Source: Dirofilaria immitis (Eukaryota > Nematoda > Chromadorea > Rhabditida > Onchocercidae). Taken from it: DNA of 64,000 nucleotides. Positions 27,201 to 40,100 of the stretch are shown one piece after another (the stretch's first letter is position 1; the number at the start of each line of letters is the position of its first letter). Location: contig JAKNDB010000079.1 in NCBI GenBank assembly GCA_024305405.1, forward strand, positions 2,153,501 to 2,217,500, in the 5' to 3' direction. The notes below the pieces were generated by a model. The model was not told the origin of the DNA and did not search any database. It saw nothing but the letters and a program-made list of their open reading frames with translations. The position numbers and the translations under genes were made by a program.

Positions 27201-30200
27201 CCTGAAATGAAATTTGCTATAATATGTCGTTATAACCCGTTGCAATTTTTCTCTGAAGAACTGTTTTGCAGGGCAACAAAATATTGCAGATATAGATAAA
27301 GAAACGCAACCAGTCACTGAAGTTGCCACATCTGTCAAGGTTCGTATTTTATTTATTGAAGTTTTAGGATTTTTTCGAAATTCTAGAAATGCAACAAATA
27401 TTACATACTTTGCACCTTTGTTTCAGCCTATAGACAATGACACTACAATATCAGATACGTCGGCTTTGAAACAGCCGTTACAAAAGTCTGCTGAGCAATG
27501 GTCATGTCCAAAATGTATGGTTTTCAATAAAGCAGATATCAGGAAATGCATCTGTTGTGGTTATGAAAATCAGTTGCCGGAAGACAAGGTTTGGTTTAAT
27601 GTTAAGTTACCCAAAATAATAAGTTATCCAGATTTTTAGAATAGGACAGCAGTGATATGAAGCGATGTTGACTAATGAAAGAATGTGTCCATAATTCAAT
27701 TTTACAGGTTCATATCCATTCTTAAAACTATTGCAGCCATGGACATGTAGTGAATGTTGGATTTCTAATAAATCAAGTGATAATAAATGCATTGCTTGCG
27801 GTAATCCTAAGCAAAGCAACGGTAAAGCTATTAAGCTAACGGATATTAGTTCTCAAAGTAATTCATTTACCAGCGTTTTTGGTGATCGTACTTTCAAACC
27901 TCTACCTTCTTCTGGAGGTATCTTGTTTTTAATATTCCTCATTTTTTTTTCATATCTGTGATCATTTAAGAATAAACTATTCCTCTCACTACAATATGAT
28001 GTTGCTGTATGATTTTAAGGCAAATAAACAATGGCAGTAATTTATCGTTTAAAATACTTATCAGTTGTTTCATTCCCGAAGGTTTCAGGCATTTCATTTG
28101 GTTTTTCTGTTGCGAAACCTGTGACTGACGGAATTAGTTTATCGTCAACTACATCTGCTCCACCAACAATGAGCACGCTAAATTCAAGCTCTGTCATTAA
28201 TGGAAACGGTAATATTGAAACTCCATTGAAGTTTGGCTTGTCATCGAATACTTTGGCATCAAGTTCTGGCTTTGGAAAAGCTGCCGAGATAAATCCCTAC
28301 CAACAGTAACTGAGGGTTCGTAAATTTCAATGTTTCGAAATACTTGATCTATGGATTTTTTTTGCAAATTTCGATCTTTTATGGTGTTAATAACAAGTTT
28401 TATTAAAATGTGTTGATTGCGAATGTTCCAATCCTACAGATTTCTTAGTTTTTATAGAACAGCCCTTAGTTCTTTCTTCTCAACCTCCAAGTGCAGCCTT
28501 AACCTTTGGCGTTTCATCTGGTTCTTCTGGAACAACGGCTTCATTTACACCTTCTTTGACTCGTTCATCATTTTCGTTCCCGACTTTAACTATGACAACA
28601 TCAGCAAGTACAACTCTACCTCCGTCTGAAAGTATCTTCAGCATTCCCACTTCAACAACTGGGAATCCCTTCACGTTCGGGTCTTTAGTACTACATCAGG
28701 TTTGTCAACTACAGTCTTTCGAAAAATATTTAAATTATAAAAGTTATCAAATATGGGTCTGAAATAATTTCTGCACTTTCAATTTTAAATCTCGCTTTCA
28801 AAACTTGATGCGAAACTATTGTTTAGCTGATGGAATTAAAGTACCGACTACATCGTTGTTTACTTTTGGTTCTTCTGCTCCACTTTCTGCTGTTACAGCC
28901 AGTACACCCGCCGTAACTACTGCCACTCCGTTGCCACCATTTGCTACAACTTTGCATGGCTTTTCGGATCCCAAAGGTGAATTTATTTCATGGAGATTTG
29001 AAAAATTAAAGGCAATCTTACTATATTGAAATTTTCATCAAATATAAATGTACATCCGGCATCTTGTATTCAACAGGGAAGTTTGTGAAAAAATTATTTT
29101 TGGGTTATTTGAATTATTTAATGTTTTCTTCATTGCCTCGATTTTGTAGCACCCTTTTTGGTACCAGCGGTGGATCAAGTCAAGACGGAAATCATGATGT
29201 TGTCGAGATGAGTTCACCTACAACTTCGCCAGTAGCTTCGTCGGTAGCAGCTGGGTCATTTGTAGTGTCGAAATCATCGACTCCTTCTTTATTCAATTTT
29301 GGTGCTTCGAATGCTTCAAGTTCAACTTCTACTGGGTAAAATGATGCATTGTCGTGTATATATATATATCTTTTTTTCATTCCACAGTTCATTTCGAAAG
29401 AAAATTAGGCAGCATTTGCTCTAAGTCAAAATGTAGGATGATATAATGTAGGATTTCAAATGATATTTTGCGCTTTTGTTAAATGACTAGTTTTTTCGAA
29501 ATCTTGGGATTTATTGTCATTTTCAGCACACAAATAGAGAAATCACTTATGTTTTGGGTTTGCAAGCTGAATGTTATATCTGCTTATTTCAGGACACTCT
29601 TCGGAAATTTACAAACAACGGTACAAAATCCACCTGCTGTTCCAAGCACATCTTTATTTTCATTTGGACAGCAGCAAATGCCAGTTGCACTCAAGCCTTT
29701 TGAGCCTTCAGCTTCATTAACGTCACCTCCGTCGACTTTCAATTTCGGTGCTACAGCATCAAATGGTTCTACAGGATTTGTTTTTGGTTCTGACTACACC
29801 GTCAGCAAATTTCACATTCGGTGCGCAGCAGCCAGTGAATAGTTAGTTCTTATTTTTATATTTTATGATTTTGTTCTAATGCTTCTTGATTTTCATTACT
29901 CTTAACATTGTGTATTTTGTTTTAAAAATTCAAATATTATAATTTTCCAAATCTATTTGTTTGAGGATTGTATTATTATTTTTGAAAAGTTGTCTGAGAT
30001 CTTGTTCGCTAATATATCCTACTTCTAGATACAACTTCAACGACATTCAACTTTACCCCGGCATCATCTACACTTCCTTTTGGGTAAGAATGCTTTCAAT
30101 GAGTCATCTAAACTAAAAAGTCTGTCAACAATGTCTTTTACTTTTCTTTTATAATAAATCATGCTTTCCTTAAAATTTCCTAACTTCCTGCAACATTAAG

Positions 30201-30459
30201 AATTGATAATAAAAATATGCAAAAGATACCGAAGTTTTGTATCTACAGTAATTTTTTTCAAATATATTTCCTATCTCCAAAAATTTCTTCAGTTCTTTAT
30301 TTTTTATTTTCTTGGATTTTTTGTGAAATCCATAATGAATGAAAATTTATTTGTAGAAATGTACCTGGATCAGCGTCAGTGCCAAATTTTTTCTCTGTAG
30401 GTTCGACCTCGTCAACAACTGCTCGAAAAATGTTGAAAGCACGGCGTATGCGGAAATAA
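24210..30459 (+). CDS. npp-7: Nucleoporin NUP153/NPP-7 (FG repeats, two RanBP2 zinc fingers)
   Basis: Nuclear-basket nucleoporin acting in transport and Ran binding. Exons: 24210-24453, 24768-24883, 25095-25244, 25397-25591, 25736-25899, 26213-26612, 26784-about 26860, 27055-27163, 27272-27339, 27427-27588, 27737-27917, 28089-28305, 28458-28699, 28827-28976, 29150-29335, 29593-29841, 30029-30083, 30357-30459. The start is GWLSSVVGNISGLWSRSP; KTRAILEQLEKISSP follows as in vertebrate NUP153. Two RanBP2-type fingers (W-x-C-x2-C-x10-C-x2-C) lie at 27497-27560 and 27740-27805, against four in humans. The rest is FG-rich (FTFG, LFSFG, FNFG). The end ARKMLKARRMRK matches the basic NUP153 C-terminus. 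Intron phases agree except at four places (near 26815, 28685, 28962, 29782), each fixed by one base in a T-run. The 3' end of exon 7 is uncertain. Confidence 0.92.
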
Positions 30460-30599
30460 TCATAAATCATCTTTCAGTTCTTATAAAAATATTGCCTCAT
30501 TGCTTAGTCGTTATTGCGCTAGTTTAAAATTAGTTAGTCCACTGATATTTTTCATAGTGGCAGAGCGTTTTTTTGATTTTTCTATTGTTTGGAAGATGG

Positions 30600-30605
30600 A
30601 ATAAA
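30600..30605 (+). terminator. Candidate polyadenylation signal of npp-7
   Basis: AATAAA, 141 bp after the stop codon; another AATAAA lies about 40 bp further on. Sequence match only. Confidence 0.5.
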
Positions 30606-33362
30606 TTTTCCTTTGCCTAGTATTTTTTGAAGGAGTGTGGATGAAATAAATTACTTCACTTTAGATTTCAAGATTCAAATGACTTATTATATTTTTCGTC
30701 CTCCTTCTTCTGACTATTTTGATTGATTGTATCTATTTACAACCATTCGTTGACCGCGATTAGAATTCAGCTAGTTAGGCCGTAGGACTCGGTGATTATT
30801 TTGTTTTCGCCATTTATTGCTTAATTTTTTAAATTGTAACTATAATGATTATGCAGATAATGTAATTTGAATGATAAGCAAAATTTAGTGTGAAGTCTTT
30901 ACAAAAAATTACCGTACAACTATGCTTAATATTTACATGAATTCTGCAAGGATATCTTTCTTTCTTGTTGAGCACTTTGAAAAGATCTCAGAATATTTAT
31001 GCATAAAATAATGGATAATCTTCATGATAACGCAAAAGTGTTTTCTATAACCTCGGCGGTCAACTTATTATTACGCTCAATGTTATTTTGTATTGTTGTT
31101 GTATTGTTATTGAATTGTCTGTCCGGTATTGCCGGTTGATGCTTTTCAATTGAAGTGTTGAAAAATCGTAAAAATCAGAGATATAGTTCGAAATTTTTGA
31201 TGCATCTTTCGACTACAATGAATGGCTAGATGCTGTAATAGTAGTATTGCTACTCTACAACTTTTCTCAATTTATTCATATTTGAAAACATCTTTAGATC
31301 TCGGGTATCAGTTGTTGTTCATTGTATTCCGGTTAATTGGAATGATATTTTCGGGAGTCATCCTTGAAAATGTTAGCGTCTAAATGTTGAAATTTTTTTC
31401 AAGGCACATGTTATACTCCGTTCTTTTTGTTCTGGTATCTTGCTTGAATATCGGTATTGTGCCCAATTCTTTTTCTAATTTCGAGAAGTTTCTCTTTTAT
31501 TAATTACTTAAAATTTTTTCCTTCCGCTTGATCCAACTTTGAACGCGTTCATGTTTGAATTACATATCGTAGAAGGATCTAGAAGCATTTTAATGCTGCT
31601 GTGTCAAAGAAGGCATTTTGAAAATCAGTAATCGTATATAATCCCGATAGGAGTTCGGACGATTCATTTATTTCTTAATTTTTTTTTTTGAAAATTTCAT
31701 CTGTAAGAGTGAATGATTTGTTGTATTTTTAATAAACTGCCTTCTTTCTTTCCTTTTCTCATCTTTATTTGCTTTCTTTCATCTTTTTTGGAATAAGATG
31801 TGTTAGCGTATTTCGTATTTTCATTTTATTTTGTACTTGCTTTGTTTAGACGTTATTTGAAATGAATGTCGTTCAGTAATATGATTTGTCGTGTTAATTT
31901 TGTTGGCGTCCTTTAAATTTTTTGCTCCAATTGTTTGTTTTTTTTTCTTGAGATTAAAAATTACTCCGTAGTTTATCTTTATTGGACAGTTTAATTCATC
32001 TTTTTGAAATGTTTTTTCTTATTTCTGAAATTCGTTGCTTAATATAATTGCTGCAAAAGAAAAAAATAAATACACCTTGATTAATTTTGTATTCTTAAAA
32101 CGACTGATGTCGTGAACATTGTTCGATACTTTGCATTAACTCTCATACAAATTATTCTATCATATCGTTATTATTATCATTTCATTTATTAAATCATCTT
32201 TTATTCTTCCTCATTCTCATTTATTTGAAAAAGAAATTATATGTTAATAGAAGAATAATGAATTTGTAAATGGTAATATATAGTTGATGAGTACATAAAA
32301 CAAAAATCCATCATGAACATTGTTCGATACCTTACATTAGCTTTATCGTTATCAAAATTCTTGGTCAAGATAGAGAGTATAATTTAAATATATGACTTTT
32401 TGGACGTAAAGTGTATATACCAGTTTAGTTTAGTAATTTAACATTTGGTTGCGATATTTTATTAATTAAATATAATGATATAGATTTCCTTCAAATCTAA
32501 ACTGACATGGGCATATTACACTTTGAAACGATAACTACCGATTAGGATGTTCTGATAGGAAATTGTTCAGTACTTCTATTTCACTTTGAATGATTATCTT
32601 ATATTTTGGCTTTTAAATATTCTCCTAGATTCCAAAAGTGTTACGAGATGTGGATGAAATTTGAGCTCATTCGGTAGGATTTATTCCAAAGATACGTTAT
32701 AATGGGGCATTGATACAGTGGTATGCACTGAGTAAAAATCAATTCAGTGCTCATTATTTTGTGATATATTTCATATATATTATAAAATTTAAAATTTCCT
32801 TTCTACAATGAAATAATGCTAAAAATTTTTCCTTATGCATCCTACAATATACATTTCATATAGGTGGCACAATGTTATTATTATTACTTGTATGGCTTAT
32901 TTATTAAATGAATTTTAATAATTCATATAAATTTTATTAAAAATCATATATGAAATTCAATGCTAGAAATATGCGACATTTTAAGATAATGCATCATTAT
33001 CATTTTCCAAGTTTAATCATTAAAGAGAAAATTTGCGCAAAAAAGGAAAATAAAATTTTTAATCAACAGAACTAAACATGTTCATATGCAATCATTTTAA
33101 AAATTTAGTATAGTTAGTGGGTGGATTTTTTTAGCAGTATGTGAAGTGATAATTTTTTATTACTTAATTTTTGTAGAATTTATAAAATTGTTTTTATTTT
33201 TATAAAAATGGTAATGTATGTTCTAAATTGAGACCAGAATCATACAGAAAAATTCTGAACTGATTGAAATTTAATCAGTCATTGCGAAGTTTTATCTGTT
33301 TATAATGCTCTTTGTTATAAATGATGTTTTATTTATATGTATATAAAAATCAATTCTTTTTC
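30606..33362. other. Intergenic region between npp-7 and TRMT112
   Basis: T-rich DNA without a convincing open frame, possibly including a longer npp-7 3'UTR. A 17-bp element, TGAACATTGTTCGATAC, occurs exactly twice, at 32113-32129 and 32314-32330, with further similarity on its right side. Confidence 0.5.
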
Positions 33363-33392
33363 AGGTTTACGGAATACTGTATAAGTTGGCAA

Positions 33393-33765
33393 ATGAAATT
33401 GCTTACGCATAATTTTTATCATCAATGTTTCTGAAAGGTGTCATCGAAGGCTATCCGTTGATTTTGACAGCTACAAAAAGGAAATAAAGCAACACGATTA
33501 TAACGATTCATTTGTACAGCGAATGATACCAAAGCTAAACTATAATGCATTTCGTGAAGCAGCGCTAAGTATTGGTGAAGGAGAAAAATTGCCCGAACAA
33601 TTGCCTGAAAATTTGGAAGATGAAGAATTGAAGAATGAATTGCATCGCTTATTAGTATGCGTCGAAATTGTCGAAGGCGAATTGAAATGTCCGGAAAGTG
33701 GACGAGTTTTTCCAATTCGTGATGGTATACCAAATATGCTTACGAATGCTGATGAGATTAAGTAG
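33393..33765 (+). CDS. TRMT112: TRMT112, methyltransferase activator subunit
   Basis: Small zinc-binding partner that stabilises and activates several SAM-dependent methyltransferases, acting on tRNA, 18S rRNA and translation release factor eRF1. The start MKLLTHN matches human TRMT112. The centre reads EGYPLIL, the region around FVQRMIPK matches FVARMIPK, and the end has the conserved CPESGRVFPIRDGIPNML. It is encoded in one exon of about 124 codons, the usual family length. A trans-splice acceptor (TTTTTCAG) ends at 33364, 29 bp before the ATG. As given, the frame breaks twice: a T is missing from the run at 33413-33417 and an A from the run at 33475-33479. Adding one base at each restores the whole family alignment, so I read these as sequence errors, not as a pseudogene. 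Confidence 0.93.
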
Positions 33766-34191
33766 TTTTTAAGTTTATTCATTTTACTGCTTATATTAAT
33801 TGTATAGTAATATGCATTTTGAATTACAGTATCTTGCATATGTGTTTCTTTTTTATTTTTATTTTTTGCCTATAAACAAAATACTTTATACATTAACGAA
33901 TTAATTTTAAGCCATATTTTCATATATCTTTTATTAATTTGAATTATTTCTAAAATAATTAATGTTATTGCTGTTGTTACTATCGTTGGTGTTATTATTC
34001 TTCTATTAAAAAAAAAATGAAAAAAATATTTGCAGTATTGCAATTCTCTTCATTTAATAGCATATTTTTACTCAATTCCAGAATCAATGAACTTAAATGC
34101 TCTCCTCCGTAAGAGAAATATATTGCAAATTTTGCTCAACTAAATGAATGTGAAGGATATGTTTGATACCTAGCAATATAATTTATGAATG
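33766..34191. other. Convergent 3' intergenic region
   Basis: About 425 bp between the 3' ends of TRMT112 (plus) and CEP290 (minus). AT-rich with no gene; it must hold both polyadenylation regions. Confidence 0.6.
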
Positions 34192-37100
34192 TTATAATAG
34201 ATTTTGCCATTTTTCTCGTTCCAATTCTTCGATTCGTTGTTGCTAAAAATGGAGTTTAATGAAATTTTAAAAAAATGATAGGTCACATATCATTTAGTAT
34301 ATGAAACATTTCAGTGTGATATGGTTAAGATTTTATATGGCAAATGTCTAGAAGTTCCAGATTTTTAACCAATAAAATGCTAAAGCAAAGGTTAAAGGTT
34401 AAAGTGTTAGCGATAACATTAAACTGCTTATTCCGAAACAAATCATAACAGTCAATTTGATATAACTTGAAAGTTAACTGTGATGATAGAATAGCTAAAA
34501 AGATGATTCACATTTAATTCATCTCTTCATTAACGTATTTTAATCATTATGAAATGATTAATTGTTGGGTAGATAAAAGTTTTAGGAATGATATTTATAA
34601 GCAAATAAAAGAGTGCACCTGTTGTTCGATAATTTTTTCTTTAGCCATAAGCTTATCACGCAAGACAGCAACCGCACCACAATCATATTTTCGCTCATTT
34701 AGCTTATCATTAAGAAGTCGAATTTCTTCACGATATTCACCAGTTTCCGTTTCCAACTTGATTAATTGTTTCATTAAATTATCATACTTAAAATAGGCTT
34801 ATGAATTTTTAAAGTTTCTTTTTTTTCTTTTTAAATGTAAAATTCTTCTTCTTTTTGGTAAGTATGATTTAAATATGAAACCACAATTTCTATTATTTTA
34901 ATATTAAATATTACTTATATTTCTGCAACTCTAAATTATTATGGCATATTTTTATCATCCACTATTTTAAAATTTTTTTTTCTTGTAATTTCAGGTAGGA
35001 AATAGAATAACCAACTTGTTCAGCTTTTTTCCTTAGTTCACGTAATTCTTCATCAGATATATTGTATTTATGAGTTTCAGCAATATCATCCGTTATTTTT
35101 TTATCTTTCGATATCTCTTCTTTCTCATTAACATTTGATAATATTTCGTCATTTTCCTGCAATGATAATTAATATATCTTGAGAAGTAGTCTGCATTTAA
35201 TTTCTTAATTTAGTAGTAATAATCTATACCTAATATCAGTAATTTAGTAATAATAATAATAATAATAATCTATACCTAATTTAATAATTTAGTAATAATA
35301 ATCTATACTTAATATTAGTAATAATATAATGTAACTGAAATTTATTTCATTATCATTTACTCAATAATATGCAATATTTTCCTTGCTTATCAACATTTTC
35401 ATAGTAATATTGTTTATTTATGTCAATATTATAGTAGTTGTTTATTTATATCAACTATTATGGTATTGTTTATTTATGACAATATTATAGTAAATTGTTT
35501 ATTTATATCAATATTATAGTATTATTTATTTATATCAATATTATAGCAGTTGTTTGTTTATATCAGTATTATAGTATTGTTTATTTATACCAATGTTTCA
35601 ACATCTTGTCTATAATAGAAGTGAAATTCAAAGTTTATTTTTGCTAAGTTTTTTAAGTTCGAAAAGAATAGTTCAAATATGATATATAAAATTAAACAAA
35701 TAAAGCCAACCTTTTTCAATTGAACAATTTTTTGATTTAAATATGTATTTGTCTCTTCTGCTGTTTTTAAGTGATCATTTGCTATTTTAACTTGCAAATC
35801 GCTCATCTCTTTATCACTTCTCAATCTTCTGATCATCTCTTGCAATCGTTTTAATTCAGCACTTCTGCTACTTTCTGATTTATACAACTGTTTAATTTGT
35901 TGATCACGTTTTTTAATCTTTCACACGTTTCTTGTTCACGTTCTTCAATTTCTTTAAGTTTTTTCGAAGCAAGCCAATGTTACCTTCACGTGCCTTCTTT
36001 TCATGCCATTTTAATACCTCTTCCTGAAGGATTATAATTTAACTTAAAAATCAGATAGGATGAAAATGAGAAAAAGTTTAAAATTCGAGTTATTATAAAG
36101 TATGAAAAAGCATTCATTACCTATGGAAAAAAGTAATAATAATAGTAAACAAACTTGTGCGTTTTTAATGGGCTGATTTTTCTCGAAACGATCGATGATC
36201 TCTTTTGTTCTCGAATTAATTTTTTCTGATTTCCAGCTTCTATTTTAAGATCGTTAAGTTCTTGCTGAAGTCTGAAATAAATGATTGCCAATGTCAATTC
36301 TAAAATGATAAAAAGCGTTTTGTTTCCCAGAAACTACTAAAAGATTAAATATCTTCCCTCTCAAATTATTCTCGAGAGATTTATATATTCATTCGGATCA
36401 AACATAATATTTTTTCGTGCGTTCATTGTACGATGTTGTTTATGCAGTCGAGAAGAAGTCGAGAAAGATGTCATATTCATCGAACGATGAATATTATTCG
36501 TTTTAGTAAAAGATAATTCGATAAATTTACCTCATAACAATAGCTTCTGATTCAACATTAATATTTGATGAATAACTATGCTTTATTTCAGATAATGCTT
36601 CAGCTCGAATACTTTCGCATATTTTTTCCAATTCCTAAATATATTATTTATTTATATTAATTTAAACTTTAGCTTAAATATTTCTGAAATAATCAAACTG
36701 AATACATATTAATAATTCTCTAATCTTTCTATACACTCCAACTCCAATATGCAAAATATATAAGATATTATTTCATATAAATGATTATAATAATTAATCT
36801 TATAATACTTTATAAACTTCTATATGCTATATGTATCTCCTAATTCTAAGAGAAATTAAGTATTAAACCTGATTTTTAATATGTAATGCAGCATTACGCT
36901 GTTTAAGATCTCTAATTTCCATACGCATTATCATCATTTTTGATTCCTCTCTTCGCAATGTTTCCATCATCGTATCATCATTATTTTGTATATTAGTTGC
37001 TTCAACTTGAACAATATGTGATGATTGTACTAATGATGATGTTCGTGTAATTGTTGATGATGATTCTTGACTAATAACACTTTTTCTTGATTCTTCGATT

Positions 37101-40100
37101 ACATTAGGCAAGTTGTTGCTATCACAAATGCCTTCTATTATTTTATCATCCTTTTGTAGGGAATCAGTTTGTGTATTAGCTTCAGCATAATCTTTCATTT
37201 GACTATGAAAATGTTGAAGATCTTTCGTAAGTCGTCGATTTGCTTTAATAAAATGTTCTATCTCATTTCGTAATTTAATTATTTCCATATCTTTTGCTTC
37301 AATATCAATATGATAATTTTGTGATAAAATTTCGTTTGATGTTCGTAATTTTGTTTTGTTAAATTTTCCACAATTGATGATAACGGATTAATGATTCCTT
37401 GATCACCTTGTTCATCTGGCATAATTTTTAGAAATGATTTATATTTTTCAATAACTTCATCTTTATATTTTAGTTGTTCCTGAAATTAAATATGATACAT
37501 AGAATGAAAAAACAACGAATCAAAATTATGCAAATATTAATTAAAATTTAAAAAAAATTTTTAATTTTCTACCGCAAAGAAAAAACTTATTGATTTAATT
37601 TGATTACAGGAGGTTACTGTATATAATATGCTTACAGAAGGTTACTGTATATATACATACATGCTTACAGGAGGTTACTGTACATATATGTATATATGCT
37701 TTTTTCTAGCAAATTTCTATTTCAATTTTATAAAAATTAAAATTTTAAATAAATAGCTAACCTTATAATTTGCAATACATAATTTGGCTGTTTCACAAAT
37801 ATAATTTAACTTTTTCATATATTCCTCTGAATGCATATTCGTAATTTTATGTGTACCATCTGTTGTATGCAATTCAGAAGTTGTTGTATGATATTTAACA
37901 TCAGATTCACTATCAATAGTTTCTGTTGGTGTTTCGCCTTTATCAATAATTTCTGATTCTTCGATTTCCAAGTTTGCTTTTTCATCGCTAACATTCTGAA
38001 CATTTGGCTTCAAGTCATCATTCTCTACCGATTGCAATAATGTTTCTTTTTCAACATTTGATAAAAGTTCGGCAGTGATAGGATAGATGGATTCATCAAT
38101 TTTTTCATTTTCTTCAATAAAATCAGATATTTTGAAAGTTGCTGCAAACAAATCTTCGATTTCTCTTTGCAAACTTTTTACTGTTTCTTCCAATTTTTGT
38201 ATTTGTTCATCTTTTCTTTGAATCTGAAAAATGATAAATTGAAAAATTGAATAATACATAAATTTTTCAATTTACCTTTGAATTCATTATTATCAATCAA
38301 TGATCGATAAAAAGAATAAATGAATGTTACTGAAAAAAGATTATCATAAACCTGTATTTCAGCATTTTCAAGTTGTTTTTTCCCATTTAACATATTGAAA
38401 TGACTGGCTTGTAAACTTTTCTGTAATTTAATCATACTATAATCATTCTCTTGCAACAATTCATAACTTTTTCGTAATGCTTCAGCATGTCGTAATTGCA
38501 AATCCAATTCTTCTTTTCTCTTTCAATCTATAATTTAATAAATTATATCATGATAATTGTAAATTTTCTTATCACATGCAAAATAGATTGCATTTCAATT
38601 ATGCATGCTAATAAAAAAATAAATAAAATAATCTTTTAAACATATCATTCAATCAATAATTCAAATAAATAAATTTGATCATTTGAATAAACAAATTTTT
38701 TTTTTTTGCATATCAAATTTACCTCATCTTTATATTTTTGACTTTTTGCATAATTATCATCGATTTCTATCATTTTTTCCTTATATTCTAGCATATCTTG
38801 TACAGTTAGTAATTCCATTGAATTTGATCGCATGCGCTATAAAAAAATTTCGCCAATTGAGTTATCGGAATTTCATAAACCAATTAAGTTATCAAAATTT
38901 CATAGGCCAATTAATCGGAATTTCATAAACCAATTAAGTTATCAAAATTTCATAGGCCAATTAGGTTATCAGAATTTCATAGGCTAATTAAGTTATCAGA
39001 ATTTCATAAGCCAATTAAGTTATCAGAATTTTATAGGCCAATTCAATTTTCAAAATTTGATAGGCAAATTCGATCTCCTTTAATTTACTCATTCATTCAT
39101 TGATATTACTAAATAATTTTGATTCATGTATACTTATTCTTTTCTTATTTATTCTTAATTACTGATAAAGTATTTCATAAATATAACAAATCAAATGCCG
39201 CCTAATATAAAAACTATTTATATTGACATTAAATCATTTTACAAAGTTCATTAAGTTAGTATAAATTAAAGATGCCATAAAAATTTTGATATCACTAAAA
39301 GACAACGATAAGCAACCATGTATTAACTGATAAGTGGTGGTGATTTCACCTTGTGGATAATCTATACTGATGTCCATCTAAGCTTTGAGTGAAACGCTTT
39401 TAGAAAGCATATAGCAGCTTGTTCATCAAACTTTAGTAAGCAGTCTCAATGCAGAAAGAAAAGTAATTTTTTGTGATGGTTGTAGCCTATACTATAAAAG
39501 GCTTCACTCAGATACCTTCTCTTTCTGAGCTAAAAAGTATATTATGTTGTGTTTATTTACCAGTAATATCTGAAATAATAGTCAGTGATTTCAGAACACA
39601 GTGGTGATGTAAAAAGTCATGCACCAAGAATGACATCATTTTACATAGATAATTGAGAAAAAGAAAAATAAAATTTACAATTTCGAATTAGCCAACCTGG
39701 AAGAGTAGTTGCAATGATCTGATCACTTGAATCAATTTTTTTCTCATTTACCCAATTTCGTTTTTTCGAGCGATTTCATTCTGCTGATCGATAAATTGAT
39801 AATTGGTCAATTTTTGATTTTGTGAAAATTGCGCTCGATCCGAAAGTGCTTTTAGAAAGCGTCGTTCTAAAGCAACTAATAAACTTTTCATCTGTGATTC
39901 ACTCTCGACATCTTCCAGGAAATGTACCATTTCAGTATTTTGTTCTCGAATTTTTTCCACTTCAAGTTGCCAGTATTCGTTTTGACTTCGTAGAACATTT
40001 ATCATTTCCTAAATAAGAGTTTCAAATTGAAATAATTCAAAATAATATATAAACAACGATCAAAGATGGCTATTCAGCAAATTAATCTTCTTAAGGATCG

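Noticed and set aside
24210..30459. npp-7 as a pseudogene because of four frame breaks
   Set aside because: Splice sites, zinc-finger cysteines, FG motifs and C-terminus are intact, and the breaks match the homopolymer error pattern seen in unrelated genes.
38850..39075. CRISPR-like array
   Set aside because: Repeats are head to tail without unique spacers, in an intron of a eukaryotic gene.
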